Shown here piece by piece: positions 17,459 through 25,492 of a stretch of 64,000 nucleotides of DNA; position 1 is the stretch's first letter; each line of letters opens with the position of its first letter. The notes below the pieces were generated by a model that saw nothing but the letters and a program-made list of their open reading frames with translations, made no database searches and was not told the origin of the DNA. The position numbers and the translations under genes were made by a program. Source of the stretch: Kibdelosporangium philippinense (lineage in GTDB: Bacteria > Actinomycetota > Actinomycetes > Mycobacteriales > Pseudonocardiaceae); assembly GCF_021390435.2 (NCBI RefSeq), contig NZ_JAJVCN010000001.1:3534001-3598000 (forward strand), read 5' to 3'.

Positions 17459-18369
17459 CCACAATCAGGGATGTCACGCTGCGAGATGGCCTGCAGCTGA
17501 CTGGAAAGCAGCTGTCAACGGACCGGAAGGTCGGCATCGTCCGTGACCTTCTGCGGCTCGGTGTGCCCAGTATCGAAATCGGCTCGATGGCCAGGCCGGA
17601 TCTGGTCCCCTCCATGGCGAACACGCTCGAAGTGATCGAACGGCTCGAACCAGACGAGCGGGCGCGCTGCTGGGTCTGGGTAGCAACCCCAAGGCACGTC
17701 GAGAAAGCAGCGAAGGCAGGAGCCACCAACTTCCAGTACTGTCTGTCCGCTTCGGACAAACACAACCTGGCGAACATCGGCCGGACAACGGAAGCCAGCC
17801 TCGAAGCCATGCCAGCGGCCATCGACAAAGCAGGCAGGATCCAGTTGTGCATCGCGACCGCGTTCACGTGCCCGTTCGACGGCCCAGTGCCCGAGGAACG
17901 CGTCCTGGAAATCGCCAACGATCCCCGAACCGAAGGCGCCGAGGACATCGTCATCTGCGACACCCTCGGACAAGCGGTTCCCGCCCAGGTCACGAGCCTG
18001 ATCAGCAAGGTCGGCGGGCGCAGGATCGTGTACCACGGTCACGACACGTGGGGCCTCGGCGTCGCGAACTCCCTGGCCGCGATCGCCGCCGGAGCCGACG
18101 AGGTCGACGGCGCCCTCGGCGGACTGGGCGGTTGCCCGTTCGCGCCCGGTGCCAGCGGAAACGCCTCAACTGAAGACCTGTTGTTCGGGCTGCGCCCAGA
18201 CTGGCTGACGCCCGCGATCTTCGCGGAGCTGGTCAACCTCACCGATGGATTGCTCGCTGAGCTGGGCGAACCGAACCGGTCCCGTGCCGTGCAAGGCGCG
18301 CACTCCAGTGCGACAGCCTTCCCCTGGGCGAGCGCTAGTCGGGTAGCCGACCACCAAGCGCACGAGTGA
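17455..18369 (+). CDS. Hydroxymethylglutaryl-CoA lyase family protein
   Basis: A 304-residue TIM-barrel lyase of the HMGL/DRE family. It has RDVTLRDGLQ at the start, VYHGHDTWGLGVAN (metal-binding histidines) and GLGGCPFAPGASGNASTED near residues 224-242, the HMG-CoA lyase signature with the catalytic Cys. The family cleaves 3-hydroxy-3-methylglutaryl-CoA or related acyl-CoAs to acetyl-CoA plus an oxoacid. With the CoA-transferase and GntP permease it forms a compact acid-degradation pathway. The 3' end overlaps the convergent IclR gene by 35 bases. Confidence 0.88.
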   Translation: MTTIRDVTLRDGLQLTGKQLSTDRKVGIVRDLLRLGVPSIEIGSMARPDLVPSMANTLEVIERLEPDERARCWVWVATPRHVEKAAKAGATNFQYCLSASDKHNLANIGRTTEASLEAMPAAIDKAGRIQLCIATAFTCPFDGPVPEERVLEIANDPRTEGAEDIVICDTLGQAVPAQVTSLISKVGGRRIVYHGHDTWGLGVANSLAAIAAGADEVDGALGGLGGCPFAPGASGNASTEDLLFGLRPDWLTPAIFAELVNLTDGLLAELGEPNRSRAVQGAHSSATAFPWASASRVADHQAHE

Positions 18370-19123
18370 TCCGCTCAGCATTCTCGACCAGCACGTCCAC
18401 CCATTCGTTGCACGTCTCGTACGGCATGCGCAGCGTCGGCCCCTGCACGGTCACGGCCCCAACCAAGTCAGCCGCCGAGTCGAACACGGGCGCAGCGATA
18501 CCGGACGCGCCGTCGACACGCTCGCCCACGGTGATCGCGTATCCATCCGCGTGGGTCTGCTTGATCAGGGTCCGCATGGTGTCGCGATCCGTCACCGTGC
18601 TGTCGGTGAGCTGCGGCAACTCGTGCGAAAGGACCTGGTCAGCGAGCTTCGGCTGCCACGCGAGCAGTACCCGGCCGGACGCGCCGACGGTCAGCGGCGC
18701 GATCCTGCCGACCGACACCTCACGCCGCAGGATGTGGTGCGTCTCAGCAACCGCGATGCAGACACGCACCTCACCTTCGGACCGGAAGAAACACGCCGTC
18801 TCGCCCGTCAGGTCACGCAGGTCCTTGAGCACGGGGGTGATCACGGCGAGGTCGTCGAAGTCCTTGGCCGCGGCCGCGGCCCAGAACGCCATCCGGACAC
18901 CGATCCGGAAGCGGTCGTCGACCCGGTCGAGGAATCCGTGAGCGACCAGGTTGGTGACCAGACGCTGCACGGTCGAGGTCGGGATGCCGGTGGCCTTGTG
19001 GAGCTGCCGCAAGGTCAGCACCGGCTGCTTGAGCGTGAAGGCGTTCAGGATCTCGGTGATCTTGCCGAGGACGAGCAGGGGCGTATGCCCGGATGTGCCT
19101 GCCTTCTGCTCTTCCTTGCTCAT
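18335..19123 (-). CDS. IclR family transcriptional regulator
   Basis: About 262 residues from ATG 19123. The N-terminal winged helix-turn-helix includes VLTLRQLHKATGIPTSTVQR and LVTNLVAHGFLDR. The C-terminal effector domain shows VSVGRIAPLTVGASGRVLLA and the usual ADGYAITVGERVDGASGIAA. An upstream in-frame start at 19219 would read through the hairpin at 19141-19171. TATTTT ends 7 bases before ATG 19123, which suggests a leaderless message. It is convergent with the lyase and probably controls the GntP-CaiB-lyase operon in response to its substrate. Confidence 0.88.
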   Translation of the reverse strand: MSKEEQKAGTSGHTPLLVLGKITEILNAFTLKQPVLTLRQLHKATGIPTSTVQRLVTNLVAHGFLDRVDDRFRIGVRMAFWAAAAAKDFDDLAVITPVLKDLRDLTGETACFFRSEGEVRVCIAVAETHHILRREVSVGRIAPLTVGASGRVLLAWQPKLADQVLSHELPQLTDSTVTDRDTMRTLIKQTHADGYAITVGERVDGASGIAAPVFDSAADLVGAVTVQGPTLRMPYETCNEWVDVLVENAERITRALGGRLPD

Positions 19124-19140
19124 ACCCTTGAAAATACGGC

Positions 19141-19171
19141 AGAGTGCCGCCGAAGTCCTCGGCGGCACTCT
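19141..19171 (-). terminator. Perfect 13-bp stem-loop after the ferric-reductase-like gene
   Basis: AGAGTGCCGCCGA (19141-19153) pairs fully with TCGGCGGCACTCT (19159-19171), with a 5-base loop. It begins 10 bases past the stop of the 19182-20516 gene and is followed on the minus strand by TATTTT. It probably ends that transcript just ahead of the IclR promoter. Confidence 0.75.
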
Positions 19172-19181
19172 GAACAGGCAC

Positions 19182-20516
19182 TTAGGCCATACTGAACTTC
19201 TCGGTGTGGATCTGCGCATCGGGCACGCCGAGCTTGCGCAGGGAATCCTCGACAGCCTCGGTCATCGCGGTCGGGCCGCAGATGTACACGTCACGTTCCC
19301 TGATGTCCGGAACCGCGGCACGCAGCGTGCCCGGCTCGAACGGACGCGCGCCCTGGTCACTGCGGCCGGTGAGCACGTGCAGCCTGCCCCGGCGGACCGA
19401 CACCAGATGCTGAAGTTCGTGCAGCAGAACGGCTTCGCTCTCGTGGCGAACCCGGTAGAGCACGATCACGTTGCCAGTCGGGTCTTCCTCCAGCAAAGCC
19501 CGGATCGGCGTGACGCCGACGCCACCCGCGATCAGCAGGATGCCGTGCTTGGTCCGGTGCTGAGCGGTGAAGGCGCCGTACGGACCTTCCATGAAAACCC
19601 GGTTGCCGACCTGGATGTTGCGCAGGTTGGCGCTGCCGTCGCCGACCGCTTTGGCAGTGAGGCGCAGGCCCTGGCCGTTGGGCGCGGCCGACAAGGAGAA
19701 CGGGTTGGCCAGCCACCAGTGCCGGTGACCAGGGAAGCGCCAAATCGAGAACTGGCCTGCCCTGGCGCGCAGCTTGTCCAGGTTACGACCGGTGACGTGC
19801 ACCGAGACCACGTTGGCCGACTCGGGAACGACCGCGGCGACCCGGAACTGGTGGTACCTGTTGCGCCACACCGGAACCACGATCCGGCCGATGATCAGCG
19901 AGCCGAAGGAGAACAGCCACAAGGCCCACCAGTAGATCATCGCGAAGGTGGAGGACGCGAACGTCGTCGTCTCCAGCAGTTGGTGCACGAACGCCAGGCC
20001 CAGGGCCACGTACAGCAGCATGTGCACGCCGTGCCAGGTCTCGTAGCGCAGCTTGCGGCGGATGGGGCGGATGGACACGACCCCGATCACGATGATGATG
20101 GCCGCGGCGACCATGCCGAGCAGCGAGGCGGTCACCCCCGCCAGCGCGCCGAACGTCTTGAACATCGAAACGCCGTCGAGCGTCGCGTAGCCGAGCACGA
20201 CGATCGTGGCGTGCGTCAGCACAGTCCACAACAGCGTGAACCCGATCCACCGGTGCCACACCGTCAGTCTGTCCATGCCGATCCGGCGGTCCAGCCATGG
20301 CAGCCGCGCCACCAGCAACAGCTGGAACATCATCACGACCGCCGCGTGCAGGCCGAAGAACTTGGCGACGGTCAAGATCTCGTTCTTGCCCGTGCCGACG
20401 GTGAAGAACAGAACCTCGACGATCGCCAGGTTGACGACCACGAACGCCCACATCGCCAGCCGCGCCTGGGTGACTGGCGATAAAGACTTTTGCCGTACCT
20501 GTGTACTCGTCGCCAC
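19182..20516 (-). CDS. Ferric reductase-like transmembrane flavoprotein (FAD/NAD(P)H domain)
   Basis: A 444-residue membrane oxidoreductase. Residues about 1-210 hold six helices with paired histidines in the ferric-reductase pattern (FFGLHAAVVMM, WHRWIGFTLLWTVLTHATI, TWHGVHMLLYVALGLAFVHQ). The C-terminal half is a ferredoxin-reductase module: ANPFSLSAAPNGQGLRLTAK for FAD, LLIAGGVGVTPIRALLEE for NAD(P)H, and a closing VYICGPTAMTEAVEDSLRKL. It likely transfers electrons from NAD(P)H across the membrane; the acceptor is unknown. GTG start. A strong hairpin follows the gene. Confidence 0.87.
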   Translation of the reverse strand: MATSTQVRQKSLSPVTQARLAMWAFVVVNLAIVEVLFFTVGTGKNEILTVAKFFGLHAAVVMMFQLLLVARLPWLDRRIGMDRLTVWHRWIGFTLLWTVLTHATIVVLGYATLDGVSMFKTFGALAGVTASLLGMVAAAIIIVIGVVSIRPIRRKLRYETWHGVHMLLYVALGLAFVHQLLETTTFASSTFAMIYWWALWLFSFGSLIIGRIVVPVWRNRYHQFRVAAVVPESANVVSVHVTGRNLDKLRARAGQFSIWRFPGHRHWWLANPFSLSAAPNGQGLRLTAKAVGDGSANLRNIQVGNRVFMEGPYGAFTAQHRTKHGILLIAGGVGVTPIRALLEEDPTGNVIVLYRVRHESEAVLLHELQHLVSVRRGRLHVLTGRSDQGARPFEPGTLRAAVPDIRERDVYICGPTAMTEAVEDSLRKLGVPDAQIHTEKFSMA

Positions 20517-21077
20517 TGCCGTACCTCTCCGTATCCTGCCCGATTCGTCCAGTCCCGATCGGGGGGTGCACAGTATCCACTCCCCTGACGGCGAGTCGGT
20601 TCACTGAAACCCGGATCGTTACCGCGACCGGGCTCCGGTCCACGGTGGACACAACCGCACCAGGCCGTCGGCGCGAAAATCCCGCACCCGGCACAGATGT
20701 CGAATCCAGTTCAATGAATGCCGTGCCCAACATCTCCTTCCTGTCGAATTTCTGAGTTTTTCTGAACACCCAATTCGCTATGCGAGCAACATTTCAACCA
20801 ATGGCGAACTTACGGTCCGTGACATTCCGTTCACAGAATCACCACATCTGTTGACCACGCGCCGGTGGCAACATCTCGCCACCGCTCTTGAACACGCTCT
20901 CACATGATCTACTAGCCCATATTTACAGTTCAGAGCGTCTGCAAGATGACAGTGAGTGTCACGAGAAAATTACGCCGAACGAACTACACCGCGCTTAACA
21001 CTTCGTTTGACACCTCATCACACGCGTATGTATCTGAATGAGAGACCCTCATTTTCAAGTGGCTCGTCAGGAGTTCC
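20517..21077. other. 560-base intergenic region between the divergent reductase and terpene cluster
   Basis: No credible gene. The stretch 20750-21060 is visibly lower in GC than its surroundings. The distal end holds a promoter-like pair (separate entry). Confidence 0.6.
21007..21036 (+). promoter_or_regulatory. Putative sigma-70-type promoter of the terpene cluster
   Basis: A consensus -35 TTGACA (21007-21012) lies 18 bases from TATCTG (21031-21036), 41 bases ahead of the first P450 ATG, which has GGAG as its binding site. Confidence 0.55.
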
Positions 21078-22363
21078 ATGTCACACCCTGGTGTTGCGCT
21101 GTCCAAAAGAGAACGGACCGTTCCCGACGCACCCGGCGCCTGGCCGCTTCTCGGTCATATAGTCCCTATTCTCCGAAACCCGTTGGGTTATCTGTCCTCG
21201 CTCGGCGAGTACGGCGACGTCGTGCGACTGCGGTTCGGCAAGCTCGCTGTCTACGTGGTGACCGACCCCGATGCCACGCGGGACGTGCTCGTGCCCGGTG
21301 ACCTCGAGTACAAGCGAGGGATCTGCTTCGAGAAGCTCGAACCCGGTCTTGGCAAGGGGATCGCGACCGCGTCCGGTGATGAGCACAAGCGAGGCGGCCG
21401 AAGAGACCGCCACGTCCTGGCATGACGGCCAGACCATCCAGGCCGACGAGGTCATGAACGACCTCGCGCTGACCGCACTGACCCGGAGCCTGTTCAAGTT
21501 CACGGTGAACCCTGACACCGCGGACGCGATCAAGCACGGCATGCGGATGCTCACCCACAGCCTGCTCAAACGCATTGTCCTGCCCACGGCATGGGAACGC
21601 CTGCCCACGCCCGGCAACATCCGGTTCAACCGCGCGATGACCAGGATGAACAACGCGATCGCGGACGTCATCGCCGAGTACCGCGACGCCGGGGAAGACC
21701 GCGGCGACGTCCTGTCCGCGCTGCTCGCGGCCCGCGATGACAACGGCAACCCGTTGTCCGATCAAGAAGTCCACGCCCAGGTGATGACCTTGGCGCTGAC
21801 CGGCATCGAGGCGCCGGGCGCGACGCTGGGCTGGGTGCTCTACGAGATCGGCAACAACCCCGAGGTCGCCGCGCGCGTGGCCGCCGAGTTGGACAGCGTC
21901 CTCGGCGGCCGGACACCGGCGTACGAAGACTTACCCAAGCTGGAGTACCTCGGCCGCGTGATCAACGAGGTGCTACGGCTGCGTACGCCCATGCTTTTTC
22001 TCCCGGCGGACTCTGCGGACCGTCCACGCAGGCGAATCGGTCATCCCCGCCGACCAGGAACTGATCTACAGTCCATACCTGCTGCACCACGACGCCCGGT
22101 GGTTCGAGAACCCTGACCGGTTCGACGCCGACCGATGGTTACCGGAGAACGCCAAGAAGATCCCCAAGGGCGCGTACATCCCGTTCGCCGCAGGCTCTTT
22201 CCAGTCCATCGGCAAGATCTTCGCGATCACCGAGCTGACCATGATCACCGCCGTGCTCTTCGGCCGATGGCAGATCCGGCTGGTTCCAGGAACTGAAGTG
22301 CGCGAGGTCGCCAGCGCGCTCATCCGGCCAAGCCAGCTGCCGATGACCGTCGCGGCCCGGTGA
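21078..22363 (+). pseudogene. Cytochrome P450, decayed (deletion, frameshifts, missing heme Cys)
   Basis: The N-terminus is in one frame (LLGHIVPILRNPLGYLSSLG, then GKGIATASGDEHKR). The middle is in another (EETATSWHDGQTIQADEVMN, ALTGIEAPGATLGWVLYEIG, EVLRLRTPMLF) and the end is in a third (GESVIPADQELIYSPYLLHH, RFDADRWLPENA). At the first join (about 21385) roughly 20 residues normally containing a QPAFHR-type motif are absent, implying a deletion. The second shift lies in the T/C run near 21990-22005. The heme-binding loop reads FAAGSFQSIG, with Ser where P450s have the iron-ligand Cys. The stop overlaps the terpene synthase start. Confidence 0.85.
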
Positions 22364-23379
22364 CCACTGTGGACACATACAAGTTACCGGATCTGCGGTT
22401 GCCGTTCGCCACCGCGACCCATCCGCAGACACAGCAGATCCAGGAATCGACCGAGCGCTGGTGCCGGGAGTTCGGCCTCTTGCGTTCGCCCAGCGTGGTC
22501 AAGAAGTTCCGCGCCCTTGGCTACGGGCGCATCATGTCGACGCTCACCCCGTACGCGCCCTTCGACGGCCTTGCCCTGATCGCCCACTGGAACAGCTTTT
22601 TCTTCGTCACCGACGATCAGCAAAACATCGCCGTCACGTCGAACCGCACGGCACTCTACGAAGACCTCGTCGCGAGCATGCGGCAGCTCATCGCAGGCTT
22701 CGGCTCGACGGCGCACGATGATCACCCGCTCATCGGCGCTCTGCGTGACCTGTTGATCCGCACACTGCCTGACCGTCCTGCCTATTGGATCACGAGGTTC
22801 CGGCACAACCTGGACCTGTGGCTGACCGGGCACAAGACCGAGAACAGTTATCGGGTGGCCAACAAGGTTCCCGAGGTCGAGGACTACATCGCGGTACGGC
22901 GGGACGCGTCGACCGTGTTCCCCACGCTCGATCTGGTCGAGATGGTCGAGCAGGCCACCATCCCTAACGATCTTTACCACTCGCCGGAGTATCAGACCCT
23001 GGTACTCGGCACGGCCGACATCATGTGCTGGATCAACGACATTCACTCGCTGCACATGGAAAAAGGCGATCCGATCAACTTCGTCACGGTTCTTGATCAC
23101 CACGAGCACCTCGGTATCCAGAAAGCCATCGACGCTGTGGCCGCCCGTATCTCGAGTCGCGTGCTCGACCACCTGAACGCGGCCCACAAGCTGCCCGAGA
23201 CGATGACCGCGTTTGGCATCGGTTTCGACGAGGAACCCGCTGTTCTACGGTGTGTGCAGGACCAGCAGTCGTGGGCCGCGGGCATGGAGGCCTGGGACCG
23301 CACGGGCACCATCCGCTTCGCCGATTCGGAAGTGCCCGGACACGGCACCAAAGCGTCCTATGTAGAGGATCTGTTGTGA
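22360..23379 (+). CDS. Class I terpene synthase
   Basis: A 339-residue bacterial class I terpene cyclase, which ionises and cyclises a prenyl diphosphate. The metal-binding NSE motif is intact as NDIHSLHME (residues 226-234). The diphosphate-sensing Arg is likely in AVRRDAS (about 180). The Asp-rich motif is DDQQN (85-89), lacking the usual third acidic residue. The C-terminal RY pair reads RF (IRFADS). I cannot tell sesqui- from diterpene. GTG start overlaps the decayed P450 stop, and its TGA overlaps the ATG of the next P450, giving a tightly coupled biosynthetic operon. Confidence 0.87.
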   Translation: MTTVDTYKLPDLRLPFATATHPQTQQIQESTERWCREFGLLRSPSVVKKFRALGYGRIMSTLTPYAPFDGLALIAHWNSFFFVTDDQQNIAVTSNRTALYEDLVASMRQLIAGFGSTAHDDHPLIGALRDLLIRTLPDRPAYWITRFRHNLDLWLTGHKTENSYRVANKVPEVEDYIAVRRDASTVFPTLDLVEMVEQATIPNDLYHSPEYQTLVLGTADIMCWINDIHSLHMEKGDPINFVTVLDHHEHLGIQKAIDAVAARISSRVLDHLNAAHKLPETMTAFGIGFDEEPAVLRCVQDQQSWAAGMEAWDRTGTIRFADSEVPGHGTKASYVEDLL

Positions 23380-24680
23380 TGACTACCGCTCCTGGAGAGC
23401 TGCCACTGCTTGGACATTCACTTGCGCTGTTACGCCGTGACCGGATCGGATATCTCACGTCGTTGCAGCGGCTCGGCGACATCGTCGAGGTCAAGATCGG
23501 CACTCGGCCGTACCTCGTGCTCAACTCGGCGGACTTGGTCCGGACCGTGATGGTCGAGCAGGCCAAGAGCTTCGCCCCTGGCCGCATCTTCAACAAAGCG
23601 CGGCCGTACGTCGGCGACGGCTTGTTCACGGCAGAAGGAACCGAGCACAACCGGCAGCGCCGGATGGTGCAGCCCGCGTTCCATCGCGCCGAGGTCGCTC
23701 GTTACGTCGCGCGGGTCAGCGAGGTCACCCGTAAACAGGTGGCGGAGTGGACGCCCGGCGACACCGTCGAGATGGGCCGCCAGATGCACATCCTCACCAG
23801 CGAGATCATCGGCCAGACGATGTTCCGTGCACCCGAGGCGTGTGAGGTCGTGCGAGTCGCCCGCGATCAGCTGCCCGCTCTGTTACAGGGCTTGGGGATG
23901 CGCACGCTGCTGCCGGACCTGTTCACCCGCATCCCCACCCCGGTCAACCGCCGTTTCGACGAGGCGTGCGACAGCCTTCGGAACAGCTCGCAGCGACTGG
24001 TCGAGTCCTATCGCAAGAACCACAGCGATCTCGGTGATTTCATCTCGATGCTGATGGCGGCTCGGGACGGCCGAACGGACACCGCGTTCACCGACGCCGA
24101 GATCCGCGATCAGGTCATGACCTTGCTGATCGCCGGGATCGAGACACCCGCGACCACGCTGACCTGGGCGCTGTACGAAATCGCGCACCGACCGGAGCTG
24201 CAGGACCGGATCGTGGCCGAAGCCACCGATCCGGCGGACGTGAATTCGTTGCAGTTCACGGATGCTGTAGTCCAGGAGGCACTGCGGCTGCACCATCCGT
24301 TGTGGATGCTGATGCGACGGGCCGTCGAGCCAGTCACCATCGGCGGCGTGTCCATCACGCCGGGTACCGAGGTGATCTACAGCCCGGCGGCACTGCACCG
24401 CGACCCGACGATCTTCGCGGATCCGTTGCGGTTCCAACCGGAACGGTGGCTCGACGCCACTCCGGAGATGCAACGCGCGCTGATTCCGTTCGGGGTGGGC
24501 AACCGGCAGTGCATCGGTGACCATTTCGCGTGGTCGATGATGAAGATCTGCATCGCCACGATCGCCGCCGAGCGACGGCTCACGCTGCCTGCCGGATTCA
24601 CGCCCAAGACGATCATTTCCAGCATCGTCCACCTCGCCGATCTGCCGATGGTCATGCACCGCAGGGAGAGAAACTCATGA
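23379..24680 (+). CDS. Cytochrome P450 (terpene-tailoring)
   Basis: A 433-residue soluble bacterial P450 that is complete: GEPLL-type N-terminus (GELPLLGHSLALLRRD), EHNRQRRMVQPAFHR, I-helix AGIETPATTLTWALYEIAHR near residues 251-270, EALRLHHPLW (ExxR) and the heme loop FGVGNRQCIGDHFA near 370. It resembles the decayed P450 upstream and is probably a paralogue. Four-base overlaps with the terpene synthase and the SDR suggest it oxidises the terpene product. No redox partner is encoded nearby. Confidence 0.92.
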   Translation: MTTAPGELPLLGHSLALLRRDRIGYLTSLQRLGDIVEVKIGTRPYLVLNSADLVRTVMVEQAKSFAPGRIFNKARPYVGDGLFTAEGTEHNRQRRMVQPAFHRAEVARYVARVSEVTRKQVAEWTPGDTVEMGRQMHILTSEIIGQTMFRAPEACEVVRVARDQLPALLQGLGMRTLLPDLFTRIPTPVNRRFDEACDSLRNSSQRLVESYRKNHSDLGDFISMLMAARDGRTDTAFTDAEIRDQVMTLLIAGIETPATTLTWALYEIAHRPELQDRIVAEATDPADVNSLQFTDAVVQEALRLHHPLWMLMRRAVEPVTIGGVSITPGTEVIYSPAALHRDPTIFADPLRFQPERWLDATPEMQRALIPFGVGNRQCIGDHFAWSMMKICIATIAAERRLTLPAGFTPKTIISSIVHLADLPMVMHRRERNS

Positions 24681-25435
24681 TGCTGCGAGGCAAGGTCGTG
24701 GTGATCACCGGCGCCGGATCCGGAATCGGCCGCAGCGCGGCGTTGGTGATGGCCGGGCATGGAGCGAGCCTCCTGCTCGCCGACATCAACGAAACCACGT
24801 GCAAGGAAACAGCAGAGCTCGTCCTCAGCCAAGGTGGCACGGCAACAGCCGTGAGCGCCGATGTGTCCAAAGAGGACGATGTCGAAGCGATGCTTGATGC
24901 GACGATCAACGCCTACGGCCGGGTCGACGGCGCGTTCAACAACGCTGGCATCGACGGTGCTTTCGAGCCGTTCGCCCAGACCACACCGGCGAACTGGGAT
25001 GCTGTGCTCGGCGTGAACCTGACGGGTGTCTGGCTGTGCATGCGCGCGGAGATCCGCCGGATGCTGGAATCCGGCGGTGGCGCCATCGTGAACAACTCGT
25101 CGATCGGCGGCATGGTCGGGATGGGCCTCGGCCTGTCCGCCTATGTCGCGGCCAAGCACGGCGTGTTGGGACTCACCCGGGAAGCCGCGCTCGAGTATGC
25201 GACACAAGGGATCCGGGTGAACTCCATCCTCCCTGGAACCGTGCGTACCGGGATGTACGAACAGGTTGTCGCGACCGGAGTGGTGACCGAGGAGCAGATC
25301 GCCGCCATGCAGCCGATCAACCGCTCGGCTCACCCGGACGAGATCGCCGAGGCGGCCGCATGGCTGTTGTCCGACCGGGTTTCGTTCGTCACTGGCCAGG
25401 CCGTGCCCGTGGATGGAGGATTGGTGGCTCGCTAG
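24677..25435 (+). CDS. Short-chain dehydrogenase/reductase
   Basis: A 252-residue classical SDR. It has TGAGSGIGRS (cofactor loop), an Asp after beta-2 (LLLADIN) pointing to NAD(H), NNAG, catalytic SSIGG...YVAAK, and PGTVRTGM. It likely oxidises an alcohol made by the P450. The ATG lies 6 bases past GGAGAG and overlaps the P450 stop; a second ATG follows immediately. It is the last gene of the terpene operon, and its TAG stop forms the base of a strong hairpin. Confidence 0.9.
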   Translation: MMLRGKVVVITGAGSGIGRSAALVMAGHGASLLLADINETTCKETAELVLSQGGTATAVSADVSKEDDVEAMLDATINAYGRVDGAFNNAGIDGAFEPFAQTTPANWDAVLGVNLTGVWLCMRAEIRRMLESGGGAIVNNSSIGGMVGMGLGLSAYVAAKHGVLGLTREAALEYATQGIRVNSILPGTVRTGMYEQVVATGVVTEEQIAAMQPINRSAHPDEIAEAAAWLLSDRVSFVTGQAVPVDGGLVAR

Positions 25436-25492
25436 GTCGTGTTTCGGATGGCCCGGTCGACTATCGCGATCGGGCATTCGAAACACGACCTA
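25433..25492. terminator. Bidirectional terminator shared by the SDR and kup genes
   Basis: TAGGTCGTGTTTCG (25433-25446) pairs perfectly with CGAAACACGACCTA (25479-25492), and an inner CCCG/CGGG stem adds to it. The TAG at the left base is the SDR stop, and the CTA at the right base is the complement of the kup TAG stop. The convergent genes thus end in one hairpin. Confidence 0.85.

Noticed and set aside
18951..20483. 510-codon plus-strand ORF
   Set aside because: Antisense to the ferric-reductase-like gene and IclR; charged low-complexity product.
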